From an uncultured Actinomycetes bacterium (GTDB lineage Bacteria; Actinomycetota; Actinomycetes; Nanopelagicales; Nanopelagicaceae): a stretch of DNA of 64,000 nt. Location of the stretch: the NCBI GenBank assembly GCA_903838295.1, contig CAILXX010000002.1, forward strand, positions 1 to 64,000, in the 5' to 3' direction. How positions within the stretch are numbered: position 1 is the first letter of the stretch; every line of letters starts with the position of its first letter. Shown here piece by piece: positions 40,730 to 50,719 of this stretch. The position numbers were made by a program, and so were the translations under genes. The notes under the pieces were generated by a model. It was not told the DNA's origin. It saw only the letters and a program-made list of their open reading frames with translations, and did not search any database.

Positions 40730-41523
40730 GGACGACCCAAAGCTTCTCGTAGATTTGTCGCCAACTCTTTAACTTTTGCAATGCCTTCAGATTCAGTAGC
40801 GCTTTCTTGGAGCAATCGGATAAATGCAGAGCCAACAATTACGCCGTCCGCATATTGAGCCACTTCATGCGCCTGAGCTGGAGTCGATACCCCCAGGCCA
40901 ACAGCAACTGGCAGCTCCGTTGATGTTCGAATTCGTGTGACGAGTGACTGAGCACTGCTAGAGACTGCCGTGCGAGTACCGGTGACTCCCATAAGTGATG
41001 CGGCATAGACAAAGCCAGATGCTTTATCAACAACTTTCCGTAGCCGCTCATCACTCGTACTAGGGGCGATAACATAAATTCTGTTTGTGTTGTGTTCTGC
41101 CGAAGATTCGAGCCAGGACGTAGATTCTTCAATAGTTAAGTCTGGAGTAATCACTCCGCTACCGCCGTTTGACTTTAGAGTTTTCAGGAAATTATCCACG
41201 CCAAATCGCTCTATTGGATTCCAATATGTCATTATAACTGTTGGAACTAAATCAGAGATCGCCGCAACCGTTTCAAATACTTCCTTTGCTCCGGTTCCTT
41301 GGCGTAACGAAGTTTCTGCCGCCTCCTGGATAACCGGACCATCCATCACGGGATCGCTGTAAGGAAATCCAATTTCAACGGCATCTACTCCGCCTTCGAT
41401 CATTGCTTTGAGCGCATCGATACATTGCCTTTGGGAGGGGAAACCAGCAGGCAAATAGGCAATCAGTGCAGCTCGGTTTTCACTTTTAGTCCGTATGAAA
41501 AGTTCTTCCAAGGCTGTTGACAT
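40726..41523 (-). CDS. trpA: Tryptophan synthase alpha chain
   Basis: Cleaves indole-3-glycerol phosphate and passes indole to TrpB. GGVDAVEIGFPYSDPVMDGP (about 45-64) carries the catalytic Glu and Asp, and GVTGTRTAVSS and VAVGLGVSTPAQA are the phosphate-binding loops. Length 265. The ATG overlaps the trpB stop by one base, so A and B are co-translated. The 3' end overlaps the MauE-like gene by four bases. Confidence 0.97.
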   Translation of the reverse strand: MSTALEELFIRTKSENRAALIAYLPAGFPSQRQCIDALKAMIEGGVDAVEIGFPYSDPVMDGPVIQEAAETSLRQGTGAKEVFETVAAISDLVPTVIMTYWNPIERFGVDNFLKTLKSNGGSGVITPDLTIEESTSWLESSAEHNTNRIYVIAPSTSDERLRKVVDKASGFVYAASLMGVTGTRTAVSSSAQSLVTRIRTSTELPVAVGLGVSTPAQAHEVAQYADGVIVGSAFIRLLQESATESEGIAKVKELATNLREALGRP

Positions 41524-42722
41524 TAAAGCGGAATTCCAAAGTACTCAGCAGCTGTCTGCACATCTTTGTCGCCACGTCCAGAAAGGTTTATCAAGAGAAC
41601 GGCATCTGGGCCAAGTTCCTTGCCTATATGAATTGCACCTGCTAACGCATGTGCAGTTTCTATCGCCGGAATAATGCCTTCGGTTTTGCACATGAGTTCG
41701 AATGCCTGCATAGCCTGATCATCGGTAATGGCTCGATACTCCGCGCGACCAATATCGTGGAGATATGCATGTTCTGGGCCAACACCTGGGTAATCCAAGC
41801 CCGCAGAAATGGAATGAGACTCAACAGTCTGACCATTCTCATCTTGCAAAACATACGAACGGGTGCCGTGCAAGACGCCCGGGGAGCCACCTGTAATAGT
41901 CGCGGCGTGTAATCCACTTGCAACGCCACATCCGCCTGCTTCGAGTCCGATTAAGCGAACATCTTTGTCATCAATAAACGGATGGAAGATTCCGATCGCA
42001 TTGGAACCGCCACCCACGCAAGCCAACACGGCATCCGGTAGTCGTCCTACTAGTTCTAGCGTTTGAGCCCTTGCTTCAATTCCAATGATTCGATGAAAAT
42101 CTCTCACCATGGTAGGAAATGGGTGGGGGCCAGCAACAGTTCCCAACAAATAATGTGTAGTTTCAACGTTGGTGACCCAGTCGCGCATCGCTTCATTGAT
42201 TGCGTCTTTGAGGGTTCTGCTTCCTTGGGTAACAGGAACGACTTGCGCGCCTAACAATTTCATGCGAGCAACATTGAGTGATTGACGTTTAGTGTCTTCT
42301 TCGCCCATATAGACGACACATTCAAGTCCCATCAAAGCAGCAGCAGTAGCCGAAGCAACTCCATGTTGACCAGCGCCGGTCTCAGCGATGATACGCTTTT
42401 TTCCCATACGTTTAGTAAGTAGCGCTTGTCCTAAAACATTATTGATCTTGTGGCTTCCAGTATGATTCAAATCTTCGCGCTTTAACAAAATTCTTGCGCC
42501 GCCGGCATGTTCGGCAAATCGCTTAGCTTCAGTCAAAATACTTGGACGACCTGTGTACGTGCGATGCAACTCAGCAAGTTCTACTTGGAAGAGTGGATCG
42601 TTGGAAGCAACTTCGTGGGCGAGTGCTAATTCATCCAGAGCGCCGATGAGCGCCTCGGGAACAAATCGACCTCCATAAGGACCGAAGTGTCCAATAATTT
42701 CCGATTCGATAGGAGTGGCCAC
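41523..42722 (-). CDS. trpB: Tryptophan synthase beta chain
   Basis: PLP enzyme that joins indole and serine. The PLP lysine lies in [17 protein letters not shown] near residue 93, preceded by [27 protein letters not shown] and [12 protein letters not shown] (phosphate-binding glycine loop) follow, and NLSGRGDKD is near the end. The 399-residue length is typical of TrpB1. The GTG start follows trpC by 20 bases. No sign of a second trpB was seen here. Confidence 0.97.
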   Translation of the reverse strand: MATPIESEIIGHFGPYGGRFVPEALIGALDELALAHEVASNDPLFQVELAELHRTYTGRPSILTEAKRFAEHAGGARILLKREDLNHTGSHKINNVLGQALLTKRMGKKRIIAETGAGQHGVASATAAALMGLECVVYMGEEDTKRQSLNVARMKLLGAQVVPVTQGSRTLKDAINEAMRDWVTNVETTHYLLGTVAGPHPFPTMVRDFHRIIGIEARAQTLELVGRLPDAVLACVGGGSNAIGIFHPFIDDKDVRLIGLEAGGCGVASGLHAATITGGSPGVLHGTRSYVLQDENGQTVESHSISAGLDYPGVGPEHAYLHDIGRAEYRAITDDQAMQAFELMCKTEGIIPAIETAHALAGAIHIGKELGPDAVLLINLSGRGDKDVQTAAEYFGIPL

Positions 42723-42742
42723 GGTCCTACGCTACCAGTCGA

Positions 42743-43516
42743 CTATCGGCCAAGCAGATCGAGAATGGCTGCCGCGGGGTCGCCTGCACGAACCAAGGTT
42801 TCCCCGACCAGAATCGCCTTCGCGCCAGCCGCTTGCGCAGCGGCAACTTGTGATCTTTTAGAAATGCCTGACTCTGCAATCTTGATCACTTCATCTGGGA
42901 TCAATGGCAGTAATTTCGTGAACGCATCATCGTTAATCTCTAAAGTCTTCAGATTTCTTGAATTCACTCCGATAATCCGAGCCTGTATCGCCAGTGCACG
43001 TTCGAGTTCTGATTCATCATGAACTTCTACTAAAACTTTCATCCCTAACTCGTTAGCCAAGCTTTGATAATCTTTCAATTGTGAGTCGCTCAATGCGGCA
43101 ACAATTAAGAGCATTAAATCAGCGCCAAGCACTCGCGTCTCAATAACCTGAAATTCAGTGACGACAAAATCTTTACGCAACACTGGAATTGAGACTCTGG
43201 ATCTGACCGCTACTAAGTCGGCATTACTACCACCAAATCGACGAGCTTCGGTAAGAACGCTGATCACGGCAGCGCCTGCAGATTCGTATTTGGAAGCCAA
43301 ATCTGCCGGATTGGCAATTGATGCCAACACTCCCTTGCTTGGGGAAGATCTCTTAACTTCGGCAATGATCTGGGTACCCGGTTGACTTAGGGCTGCATAT
43401 GCATCACGAACAACTGGTGCTGAATCAATTCTTTTGTACAACTCTGTTAGCGGTATCTCGCGAGCCTTAACATCTTCCAATACACCTTCAACTATGGAAT
43501 CTAATACAGTGCTCAT
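42743..43516 (-). CDS. trpC: Indole-3-glycerol phosphate synthase
   Basis: Converts the anthranilate deoxyribulotide to indole-3-glycerol phosphate. The (beta/alpha)8 barrel shows the substrate motif IIAEVKRSSPSKG near residue 50, LRKDFVVTEFQV near 112, IGVNSRNLKTLEI and ESGISKRSQVAA. It is monofunctional (257 residues) without a fused TrpF domain, which agrees with PriA covering that step. The ATG overlaps the stop of the small upstream gene as ATGA. Confidence 0.96.
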   Translation of the reverse strand: MSTVLDSIVEGVLEDVKAREIPLTELYKRIDSAPVVRDAYAALSQPGTQIIAEVKRSSPSKGVLASIANPADLASKYESAGAAVISVLTEARRFGGSNADLVAVRSRVSIPVLRKDFVVTEFQVIETRVLGADLMLLIVAALSDSQLKDYQSLANELGMKVLVEVHDESELERALAIQARIIGVNSRNLKTLEINDDAFTKLLPLIPDEVIKIAESGISKRSQVAAAQAAGAKAILVGETLVRAGDPAAAILDLLGR

Positions 43517-43668
43517 ACCGTTGGATCCTGCCCCTCATTCAAAATATTCCAAGGAGTTTGGGCTTTTGGCTCATAACGCCGCGAAAGACCACGGCGGGTC
43601 AACCGGACCGATAAAAATAAAAAAATAACGAGTAAAAGTAAAAGAATAACTAACTTTATAAAGATCAT
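43513..43668 (-). CDS. 51-residue membrane protein between trpE and trpC
   Basis: A small gene not previously named here. ATG at 43668 follows the trpE stop with no gap and its TGA overlaps the trpC ATG as ATGA, so both ends are locked into the operon. The product has one hydrophobic segment (about residues 2-20, nearly all Ile/Leu/Val/Phe), a basic stretch RLTRRGLSRRYE, then PWNILNEGQDPT, which resembles the short conserved tail of small membrane proteins placed between trpE and trpC in other actinobacteria. Its role is unknown. The reading frame has no internal stop. Confidence 0.75.
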   Translation of the reverse strand: MIFIKLVILLLLLVIFLFLSVRLTRRGLSRRYEPKAQTPWNILNEGQDPTV

Positions 43669-45174
43669 TTAAATATCCCGAAGTTCGTTCGCCGAAGCGA
43701 TCGCGTTTAACACTGCAGCAGCCTTATTTTGACACTCATCATCTTCTAACTCTGGAATCGAATCCGCAACAATTCCCGCGCCGGCCTGAACATAAGCGAT
43801 GCCATCTTTAATAACCGTTGTTCGAATCGCAATGCATGTATCGATATTGCCTCTAAAATCTAAGTAACCGATCGTGCCACCATAAATTCCTCGACGGACT
43901 GGTTCATTCTCTTCGATAATCTGCATCGCACGTGGCTTGGGGGCGCCAGAAAGTGTCCCTGCTGGGAAAACGGCTAACAAGGCATCAACCGATGTTGCGG
44001 CTGGACTTAGCTTTCCCGTAACGGTCGAAACAATATGCATGACATGGGAATATCTCTCAATCTGCATAAATTCAATAACTTCCACGGAACCAGGCTTGCA
44101 TACTCGTCCTAAATCATTTCGGCCCAGGTCAACCAACATTAGGTGTTCGGCGCGCTCTTTGGGATCTTCTAGCAACTCTTCAGCATGTCTCTTATCGATC
44201 TCTGGATCGCTAGATCGTGGACGAGTGCCCGCAATCGGGTGAATCATTACATCTTCGCCATGAATCTTTACCAACGCTTCTGGACTTGAGCCAACAATAT
44301 CTAGGCCATTATTAAACCTAAAGAGATACATATACGGGCTCGGATTAGAAGATCGCAAAGCTCGATAGATATCAAAGGCGTCGGCCTTTGCTTCCATCGA
44401 AAATCTTTGTGAAAGCACTACCTGAAATGCCTCACCAGATCGGATTTCTTCTTTTATGATTTCAATCTTGGCCCGGAATTCCTCAGAAGTCGTGTTTCGA
44501 TCGTATTTTGGTGGCACTTTTTTGAATACCTGTGAAAGCTTAGGAGCAATAGGTTTCTGGAGTTCTACCTCAAGGGCATCAAGTCGACTGGATGCATCCG
44601 CATAAGCTTCATCAATTCGCTCTGAACTTCCATCCCAATTAATCGCATTGGCGATCAATATGAGCGAACCATCAAAATGGTCGAATACCGCCAAATCAGA
44701 GGTCAACATAAATGTAATTTCTGGTAAGTCGATATCTTCCATGGCGAGTGACGGAATTTTTTCAAGGCGACGAACGATTTCATAACCAGCATAACCCACC
44801 AAGCCACCCGTAAGCGGGGGCAACCCCGGAACCTCTGGAGTTCGCAAATGTGTTGCTGCGATTCGCAGCGCTTCGAGTGGATCAATTCCAACAGGAGCTC
44901 CAGAAGGTGTAGCTCCAATCCAAGCGGCCTTCCCATCAACTTCTGTAAGAGTTGATGCGCTGTGAATTCCGATAAAAGAATATCGAGACCACGCTCCGCC
45001 ATGTTCTGCAGATTCAAGCAAGAAAGTTCCTGGGCGGATTCCAGCCAATTTTTGGTAAATAGAGAGAGGAGTTTCGGTATCCGCTAGATATCTGCGAGAC
45101 ACCGGAATCACATTGTGATTTTCTGCAAATTTTCTGAAATCTGTTAAAGACATCTCATTTTTAGACTCACTCAT
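43669..45174 (-). CDS. trpE: Anthranilate synthase component I
   Basis: First step of tryptophan synthesis from chorismate. The C-terminal catalytic half has GEAFQVVLSQRF, GSSPEALVKI, PIAGTRPRS, LVDLGRNDLGRV and PAGTLSGAPKPRAMQIIEE, all as in TrpE. The N-terminal region includes a candidate tryptophan feedback site around LLESAEHGGAWSRYSFIG. Length 501. The glutaminase subunit TrpG is not in the window. The ATG follows the hisI stop by only two bases, joining his and trp genes. No leader peptide or attenuator was found before it. Confidence 0.96.
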   Translation of the reverse strand: MSESKNEMSLTDFRKFAENHNVIPVSRRYLADTETPLSIYQKLAGIRPGTFLLESAEHGGAWSRYSFIGIHSASTLTEVDGKAAWIGATPSGAPVGIDPLEALRIAATHLRTPEVPGLPPLTGGLVGYAGYEIVRRLEKIPSLAMEDIDLPEITFMLTSDLAVFDHFDGSLILIANAINWDGSSERIDEAYADASSRLDALEVELQKPIAPKLSQVFKKVPPKYDRNTTSEEFRAKIEIIKEEIRSGEAFQVVLSQRFSMEAKADAFDIYRALRSSNPSPYMYLFRFNNGLDIVGSSPEALVKIHGEDVMIHPIAGTRPRSSDPEIDKRHAEELLEDPKERAEHLMLVDLGRNDLGRVCKPGSVEVIEFMQIERYSHVMHIVSTVTGKLSPAATSVDALLAVFPAGTLSGAPKPRAMQIIEENEPVRRGIYGGTIGYLDFRGNIDTCIAIRTTVIKDGIAYVQAGAGIVADSIPELEDDECQNKAAAVLNAIASANELRDI

Positions 45175-45176
45175 GG

Positions 45177-45506
45177 TTAATCTGCAACCGTTCTGTGAAA
45201 GCAGGATCTCTCACCCGTATGACAGGCCGCTCCAACCTGATCAACTTTTAACAAGAGTGCATCACCGTCGCAGTCATAAGATATTTCTATTAACTTTTGA
45301 GTATGGCCAGAACTTTCACCTTTGGTCCACAGGGCATTTCTGCTACGGCTCCAATAAGTAACTTCTTTAGTTTCGACAGTCTTCTTGAAGGCCTCTTCAT
45401 TCATCCAGGCAACCATGAGAACTTCGTTGCTCTCCACATCCTGTGCAATAGCCGCTACCAAAGTCCCGGCTGCAAAGTGGACTGCTACTTCGGCTGGAAT
45501 CTGCAT
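45177..45506 (-). CDS. hisI: Phosphoribosyl-AMP cyclohydrolase
   Basis: Third step of histidine synthesis. The 109-residue single-domain protein has [28 protein letters not shown] and the zinc-binding cysteines in [22 protein letters not shown]. No HisE domain is fused, as is usual in actinobacteria. It lies after hisF with a 24-base gap and two bases before trpE, so it marks the his-trp joint. Confidence 0.96.
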   Translation of the reverse strand: MQIPAEVAVHFAAGTLVAAIAQDVESNEVLMVAWMNEEAFKKTVETKEVTYWSRSRNALWTKGESSGHTQKLIEISYDCDGDALLLKVDQVGAACHTGERSCFHRTVAD

Positions 45507-45530
45507 TGGCTTATTCTGCCGTAAGCAGGA

Positions 45531-46292
45531 CTATTGGCGGACCGAATATCCTCTTTGAGCCAGATGCGCCTTGACCTCTTGAATTGAAAAAGTGCCGAAG
45601 TGGAAGACGCTTGCAGCCAAAAGTGCATCAGCTCCTGCCTCTAGCGCACGAGCAAAATCTTCAACTTTGCCAGCCCCGCCACTTGCGATGAGCGGCACCT
45701 GTGTAATGGAGCGAACTCTGCTAATCATCTCTGTGTCAAAGCCTGCCCGAGTTCCATCGGCATCCATCGAATTGAGCAGAATCTCACCAACACCTCGCGA
45801 AGTCGCATCAGCAATCCAGGCAAATGCATCCAAACCCGTACCAGTCCGTCCGCCATGAGTTGTTACCTCAAAACCCGATTCGGTTTTTGACCGCCTGGCA
45901 TCTACGGACAATACGAGGACCTGATCGCCGAAGCGATCCGAAATTTCGTTTATCAGCTGCGGGCGATTAATCGCCGCGGTATTTACACCGACTTTATCGG
46001 CACCTGCACGCAACAATTGATCAACATCTGAAGCCGCGCGGATCCCGCCACCAACGGTCAATGGAATGAAGACTTGCTCGGCAGTTCTAGAAACAATATC
46101 AAGAGTCGTGGAACGATCTTCAACTGATGCGGAAATATCAAGAAAAGTCAGCTCATCAGCGCCGGCTTCACCATAAAATTTTGCAAGTTCGACTGGATCC
46201 CCAGCATCCACTAGATCTTTAAAATTCACGCCCTTTACAACACGACCGCCGGCAACATCCAGACAAGGAATTATTCTCTTGGCCAATGTCAT
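45531..46292 (-). CDS. hisF: Imidazole glycerol phosphate synthase subunit HisF
   Basis: Cyclase half of the HisHF enzyme. The barrel has catalytic Asp11 in [12 protein letters not shown] and the second Asp in [10 protein letters not shown] (about 130), with phosphate loops GGGIRAASD and [11 protein letters not shown]. Length 253. The ATG overlaps the priA stop as ATGA, placing it next to its evolutionary relative. HisH, the glutaminase partner, is just upstream. Confidence 0.97.
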   Translation of the reverse strand: MTLAKRIIPCLDVAGGRVVKGVNFKDLVDAGDPVELAKFYGEAGADELTFLDISASVEDRSTTLDIVSRTAEQVFIPLTVGGGIRAASDVDQLLRAGADKVGVNTAAINRPQLINEISDRFGDQVLVLSVDARRSKTESGFEVTTHGGRTGTGLDAFAWIADATSRGVGEILLNSMDADGTRAGFDTEMISRVRSITQVPLIASGGAGKVEDFARALEAGADALLAASVFHFGTFSIQEVKAHLAQRGYSVRQ

Positions 46293-47014
46293 TCTGAAGT
46301 TACCTGTAGCGCTTGGGCAAGTGAAAAGGCGCCGGCGTAAAGTGCCTTACCTACAATTGCTCCTTCGACTCCAATCGATGTCAAATCACGCAGTACACGC
46401 AAATCTTGAAGACTAGAAACTCCTCCACTTGCAACAACGGGTTGCTTTGTAAAAGCACAGACTTCTTTGAGTAACTCGACATTTGGACCCGCAAGGGTGC
46501 CATCTTTAGCAACATCGGTGACAATGTATCTCGAACACCCATCTCGATCTAATCTCTCGATCGTTTCAAAGAGGTTTCCACCTTCCTTGGTCCAACCTCG
46601 AGCCGCAAGAGTATGGCCACGTACATCTAGGCCAACTGCAATTCGATCACCAAATTCTGAAATCACTTTAGAAGTCCACTCCGGATTCTCAAGAGCTGCG
46701 GTACCAAGATTTACTCTGGTACACCCCGTCGCTAACGCCCGTCGTAGGGAAGCATCATCGCGAATGCCGCCAGAGAGTTCGACCTTAAGATTTACGCTCT
46801 TAATTACCTGTTCGAGTAGCTCGGCATTGCTACCTATTCCGAATGCTGCGTCAAGATCCACCAGATGAATCCACTCTGCTCCCGCTTCAACAAATTCTGC
46901 GGCGACTTCTAATGGGAGTCCGTACTGACTAGTTGCACTTAATTCCCCTTGCACTAGTCGGACAGCACGACCATCTTTAACATCAATCGCGGGTAGTAGT
47001 TGTAGTTTCTTCAT
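46289..47014 (-). CDS. priA: Bifunctional HisA/TrpF isomerase (PriA)
   Basis: Isomerises both ProFAR (histidine) and phosphoribosyl anthranilate (tryptophan). The actinobacterial PriA pattern is visible: [19 protein letters not shown] at the start, [20 protein letters not shown], the RGW pair (ARGWTKEGG) that in mycobacterial PriA swaps roles for the two substrates, and [13 protein letters not shown]. The open frame runs to 47161, but ATG at 47014 matches the family (241 residues) and follows the hisH stop by 13 bases. No separate trpF is in the window, which fits dual function. Confidence 0.93.
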   Translation of the reverse strand: MKKLQLLPAIDVKDGRAVRLVQGELSATSQYGLPLEVAAEFVEAGAEWIHLVDLDAAFGIGSNAELLEQVIKSVNLKVELSGGIRDDASLRRALATGCTRVNLGTAALENPEWTSKVISEFGDRIAVGLDVRGHTLAARGWTKEGGNLFETIERLDRDGCSRYIVTDVAKDGTLAGPNVELLKEVCAFTKQPVVASGGVSSLQDLRVLRDLTSIGVEGAIVGKALYAGAFSLAQALQVTSE

Positions 47015-47027
47015 GGTGAAGGGGCGC

Positions 47028-47624
47028 CTAAAGGCTAGAAACCCAATTAGAGATAAGCCGAGCGCCAGCATCGCCACTTTTTTCGGGATGGAATTGAACT
47101 GCACTTGTGGAACCACGTTCGATTGAGGCCATGAACTTCTCTCCGTATTCGCTCCATCCACTCAGCGCGCCATCCACATGTGACTTCGCTGCAAAGGAAT
47201 GCACAAAGTAGAAGGATTGATCTTCGACACCCTTAAAGAGCAACGAATCTTTAGGAGAAGAAATCGTATTCCAGCCAATATGAGGAAGTATCTTGGCGCT
47301 GATTTGGCTAATTTCTCCATCAAAAATTCCTAGACCCAATTGCCCACCTTTTTCTGTACCAGAAGAGAAAAGTATTTGCATACCCACGCATATTCCTAAA
47401 ATCGGTTTTTCAGATGCAACACGGCTCTTGATAATCGTGTCTCCACTAGCTGCAATTAGCTGTTTCATGCAGGCACCGTATGCGCCGACTCCAGGGACCA
47501 CTAACCCATCACTTGATGCACAAATCTCTGGATCTGACGTAATAATTGTTTCATGACCACTTAAGGAAAAAGCTCGTTCTGCAGAACGAAGATTTCCAGA
47601 TCCGTAATCAAGAATCGCTATCAA
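47028..47624 (-). CDS. hisH: Imidazole glycerol phosphate synthase subunit HisH
   Basis: Glutaminase subunit delivering ammonia to HisF. Class I amidotransferase triad: Cys in [12 protein letters not shown] (near residue 79), His and Glu in VQFHPEKSG. Starts [18 protein letters not shown] as usual. Length 198. The start is TTG at 47624, overlapping the hisB stop as TTGA, a coupling overlap. Confidence 0.96.
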   Translation of the reverse strand: MIAILDYGSGNLRSAERAFSLSGHETIITSDPEICASSDGLVVPGVGAYGACMKQLIAASGDTIIKSRVASEKPILGICVGMQILFSSGTEKGGQLGLGIFDGEISQISAKILPHIGWNTISSPKDSLLFKGVEDQSFYFVHSFAAKSHVDGALSGWSEYGEKFMASIERGSTSAVQFHPEKSGDAGARLISNWVSSL

Positions 47625-48214
47625 AGAGATCCCTTAGTAGAAGGGATTCCCATTACGCGTTCGTCGATGGTTACTGCTTCACGAAGCGCCCGAGCAACTG
47701 CCTTGAACTGCGCCTCAAATACATGGTGTGCATTTCTTCCTTCGAGAACCCTAATATGCAGAGCGATTCGCGCTTCGGCAACGATAGATTCCCAAATGTG
47801 ACGGCCAAGTGTTGTATCAAAGGTTCCGATCAACTCAACAATTTCTGGTTGACGGTGCACCAAATACGGACGACCAGATAGGTCTACTGCGGCCTGAACT
47901 AATACCTCATCGAGTGGAACCATGGCATCACCGAAGCGACGGATTCCCGCCTTATCGCCAAGGGCCTCACGCAGCGCCTGACCGAAAGCGAGCGAGGTAT
48001 CTTCAACCGTATGGTGAGAATCAACTTCTACATCGCCAGTGGTTTTTACTGTCAGATCAAAGCCTGCATGTCTACCCAGCTGAGAAAGCATATGTTCAAA
48101 GAACGGAACTCCGGTTTGTATGTCGATCAATCCCGAACCGTCAAGGTTTAACTGAACAAATACAGTTGACTCTTTGGTCTCGCGCTTCACCGTAGCAACA
48201 CGTGAAATACTCAT
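47621..48214 (-). CDS. hisB: Imidazoleglycerol-phosphate dehydratase
   Basis: Mn-dependent sixth enzyme of histidine synthesis. The metal-binding repeats DSHHTVEDTSLAFGQAL (about 65) and the matching EGRNAHHVFEAQFKA near 165 are complete. GVPFFEHMLSQLGRH is conserved. The protein is monofunctional (197 residues) with no phosphatase domain, so histidinol phosphatase must be encoded elsewhere. It lies between hisC and hisH. Confidence 0.97.
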   Translation of the reverse strand: MSISRVATVKRETKESTVFVQLNLDGSGLIDIQTGVPFFEHMLSQLGRHAGFDLTVKTTGDVEVDSHHTVEDTSLAFGQALREALGDKAGIRRFGDAMVPLDEVLVQAAVDLSGRPYLVHRQPEIVELIGTFDTTLGRHIWESIVAEARIALHIRVLEGRNAHHVFEAQFKAVARALREAVTIDERVMGIPSTKGSL

Positions 48215-48241
48215 CAGGCCTCTTCTCTCCTAGGGGTGGAA

Positions 48242-49345
48242 TTATTCCGCAATTTCGCGGAGCGCCGCGATGAATTGATCATTTTCGGCCGGTGTTCCAA
48301 TGGTCACACGTAAATAACCGCGAAGTCCGATATCCCTGATCAATATGCCGCGATCAAGAAAGGCCTGCCATACCGCGCTGGGTTCACCTTTAAAGCCAGA
48401 GAATAGGAGAAAGTTGGCGGCGCTTGGAACCGATGTGAAGCCGACTTCCTTAAGTGCAGACTCAACGCGTGCCCGCTCAGAAACCAGAACTCGAATCTCT
48501 GATTGCATCGCAGGTGTGAAGTCCAGTGCGGTCTGCGCCGCGGCTTGCGTGAGCGAACTCAAGTGATAGGGCAATCGAGTCACCAGGGCAGCTGCAACCA
48601 TTGCTGGCTTTGCAACAAAGTAACCCGTTCTAGCTCCTGCGAAGGCGAATGCCTTACTCATGGTTCGGACAATGACTACATGAGGAAAATCCGCTAACAA
48701 CGTGACCGCAGATGGTTCGTCCGAAAATTCTGCATAGGCTTCATCGACTATCAAAAGCGCACCAACAGAGCCTGCGGCTTCGGCTAACTCTTTCAGGGCA
48801 GCAATCGGTGTCGAACTCCCAGATGGATTATTAGGGGTTGCTATAAAAACAAGATGCGGAGACTTTTCACGGATCAATTTTTTCGCAGAAGTAACATCAA
48901 TCGCAAAATCTTGATCACGGGTCCCTGCGAACCATGGAGTCTTGGTGATCTGCGCAATCAAAGGATGGACCGAATACGAAGGCGTGAAACCTATTGCAAG
49001 ATGGTCAGGCCCACCGCACGCTAAGAAAATAGTTTGTAGAATTTCATTCGAGCCATTAGCTGCCCAGATATTCTCGCTATCAAGTTCTACGCCAGTTGTC
49101 GCTGAAATGTACTCCGCTAACTTCGTTCGAAGTTTGAGCGCGTCACGATCTGGATATCGATTGAGGCCCGCAATCACTTCTCTAAGTCTGGTTGCCATCT
49201 CATCTATGACTTCTTGTGGAAGTGAGAAAGGATTCTCATTTGTGTTAAGCGCAACAACGCCTTCAATTTGTGGTGCACCATAAGGGGAGATGTTACGAAG
49301 ATCTGCGCGAAGAGGGAGCCAATAAGGCCATTGTGATTGAACCAT
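48242..49345 (-). CDS. hisC: Histidinol-phosphate aminotransferase
   Basis: PLP-dependent transaminase of fold type I. NTNENPFSLP, ATPNNPSGSSTP, VDEAYAEF and TMSKAFAFAGARTGYF (with the PLP lysine, near 230) are standard, and the terminal Arg lies in GYLRVTIGT. Length 367. The ATG overlaps the hisD stop by one base (TAATG). Actinobacterial relatives may also accept aromatic amino acids; sequence does not settle this. Confidence 0.95.
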   Translation of the reverse strand: MVQSQWPYWLPLRADLRNISPYGAPQIEGVVALNTNENPFSLPQEVIDEMATRLREVIAGLNRYPDRDALKLRTKLAEYISATTGVELDSENIWAANGSNEILQTIFLACGGPDHLAIGFTPSYSVHPLIAQITKTPWFAGTRDQDFAIDVTSAKKLIREKSPHLVFIATPNNPSGSSTPIAALKELAEAAGSVGALLIVDEAYAEFSDEPSAVTLLADFPHVVIVRTMSKAFAFAGARTGYFVAKPAMVAAALVTRLPYHLSSLTQAAAQTALDFTPAMQSEIRVLVSERARVESALKEVGFTSVPSAANFLLFSGFKGEPSAVWQAFLDRGILIRDIGLRGYLRVTIGTPAENDQFIAALREIAE

Positions 49346-50670
49346 TATTTGCGCTCCTCGAATCGTGCGGTTATGGCTTCCCCATGGGCGGGCAAGTCTT
49401 CAGCGTTCGCCAAGGTAATGACGGTTGCCGCGATATCCGTAAAGGCGGATTCGTTGTACTCAATAAAATTGATGCCACGCAAGAAACTCTGAACGGAGAG
49501 TCCACTGGAATGACATGCACAACCCCCAGTAGGCAATACGTGATTTGATCCTGCTGAATAATCCCCCAGCGACACAGGAGCATATCTTCCAAGAAATACT
49601 GCGCCAGCATTACGAATTTTTGAAGAAACTTCTGAAAGATTGGCTACATGGAGTTCCAGATGTTCTGCCGCATAACCATTAATCACATCAATACCTTGAG
49701 AAATTGAGTCAACCAAAACGATCGCTGACTGCGGACCAGCAAATGCCTTTTGAATCCGTTCTGAATGCTTGGTTGCCGCGACCCTGGCCTGAAGTTCTAG
49801 ACAAACAGCAGCAGCCAAATCTTGCGATGTCGTGACCAGCACGGCGGAGGCATGAACGTCATGTTCGGCTTGGCTAATTAAATCTGCTGCAACATCTATG
49901 GCGATGGCTGTGTCATCTGCCAAGATTGCAATCTCTGTAGGTCCTGCCTCCGAATCAATCGAAATCAAACCACGTAATGCCCGCTTGGCAGCTGCAACAT
50001 AAATATTTCCGGGTCCTGTGACCAGGTCAGTAGAATCGCAAAGGCCATCTACTCCGTATGCAAACATTGCAATGGCTTGCGCACCACCAACCGCATAAAC
50101 TTCTGTGATCCCAAGTAATGCACATGTTGCCAAGATTGTTGGATGTGGTAATCCGCCAAAATCTTTTTGGGGCGGAGAGGCCACTGCAATACTAGAAACT
50201 TTTGCTATTTGTGCAGGCACTACATTCATCATGACCGAACTTGGATACACCGCGTTTCCGCCTGGCACATACAATCCAACTCGATCAACCGGGATCCATT
50301 TCTGAGTAACTGTGCCACCTGCAACTACTTCAGTAGTGTGCTCTACTCTTACTTGTTCGCCATGAACTTTGCGGACTCTTTCAATCGATACTTCAAGAGC
50401 CATGCGAATATCAGGATCTAAATTTTCAAGGGCTTTCGTAATCTCTGAAATCGGAACTCTGATCTCCTTAGGTGAGATGCCATCAAATTCTTGGGCCAGC
50501 GCCTTGAGGGTTGATTCGTCACCATTCTTCACCCGGAGCAAAATTGGCGCTACGATTTGCATCGCCGTATCAATATCCACCAGTGCGCGTGGAATGGCTC
50601 GCTTTAACTGCTGGCGAGTCATAGTTTTGCCGCGCAGATCGATTTGGGCAATCGTTATAGCGGGGTTCAT
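49345..50670 (-). CDS. hisD: Histidinol dehydrogenase
   Basis: Zn- and NAD-dependent last two steps of histidine synthesis. Conserved segments include [38 protein letters not shown] and the C-terminal [18 protein letters not shown] at 50670 is chosen over 50676 because TAGAAT (50677-50682) is six bases upstream, the spacing of a leaderless start; this gives 441 residues. It opens the his-trp superoperon that runs to at least trpA and the MauE-like gene. Confidence 0.95.
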   Translation of the reverse strand: MNPAITIAQIDLRGKTMTRQQLKRAIPRALVDIDTAMQIVAPILLRVKNGDESTLKALAQEFDGISPKEIRVPISEITKALENLDPDIRMALEVSIERVRKVHGEQVRVEHTTEVVAGGTVTQKWIPVDRVGLYVPGGNAVYPSSVMMNVVPAQIAKVSSIAVASPPQKDFGGLPHPTILATCALLGITEVYAVGGAQAIAMFAYGVDGLCDSTDLVTGPGNIYVAAAKRALRGLISIDSEAGPTEIAILADDTAIAIDVAADLISQAEHDVHASAVLVTTSQDLAAAVCLELQARVAATKHSERIQKAFAGPQSAIVLVDSISQGIDVINGYAAEHLELHVANLSEVSSKIRNAGAVFLGRYAPVSLGDYSAGSNHVLPTGGCACHSSGLSVQSFLRGINFIEYNESAFTDIAATVITLANAEDLPAHGEAITARFEERK

Positions 50671-50676
50671 GCCCAT

Positions 50677-50682
50677 ATTCTA
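50677..50682 (-). promoter_or_regulatory. Putative -10 element for the leaderless his-trp operon
   Basis: TAGAAT separated by six bases from the preferred hisD ATG. It is the most upstream promoter candidate for the his-trp genes. Confidence 0.5.
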
Positions 50683-50719
50683 AAGCGTTCGACCCAACGC
50701 CGATGACCGATAAATCTTC

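Noticed and set aside
45160-45180. A tryptophan attenuator before trpE
   Set aside because: There are only two bases between hisI and trpE; no leader peptide or alternate hairpins fit.
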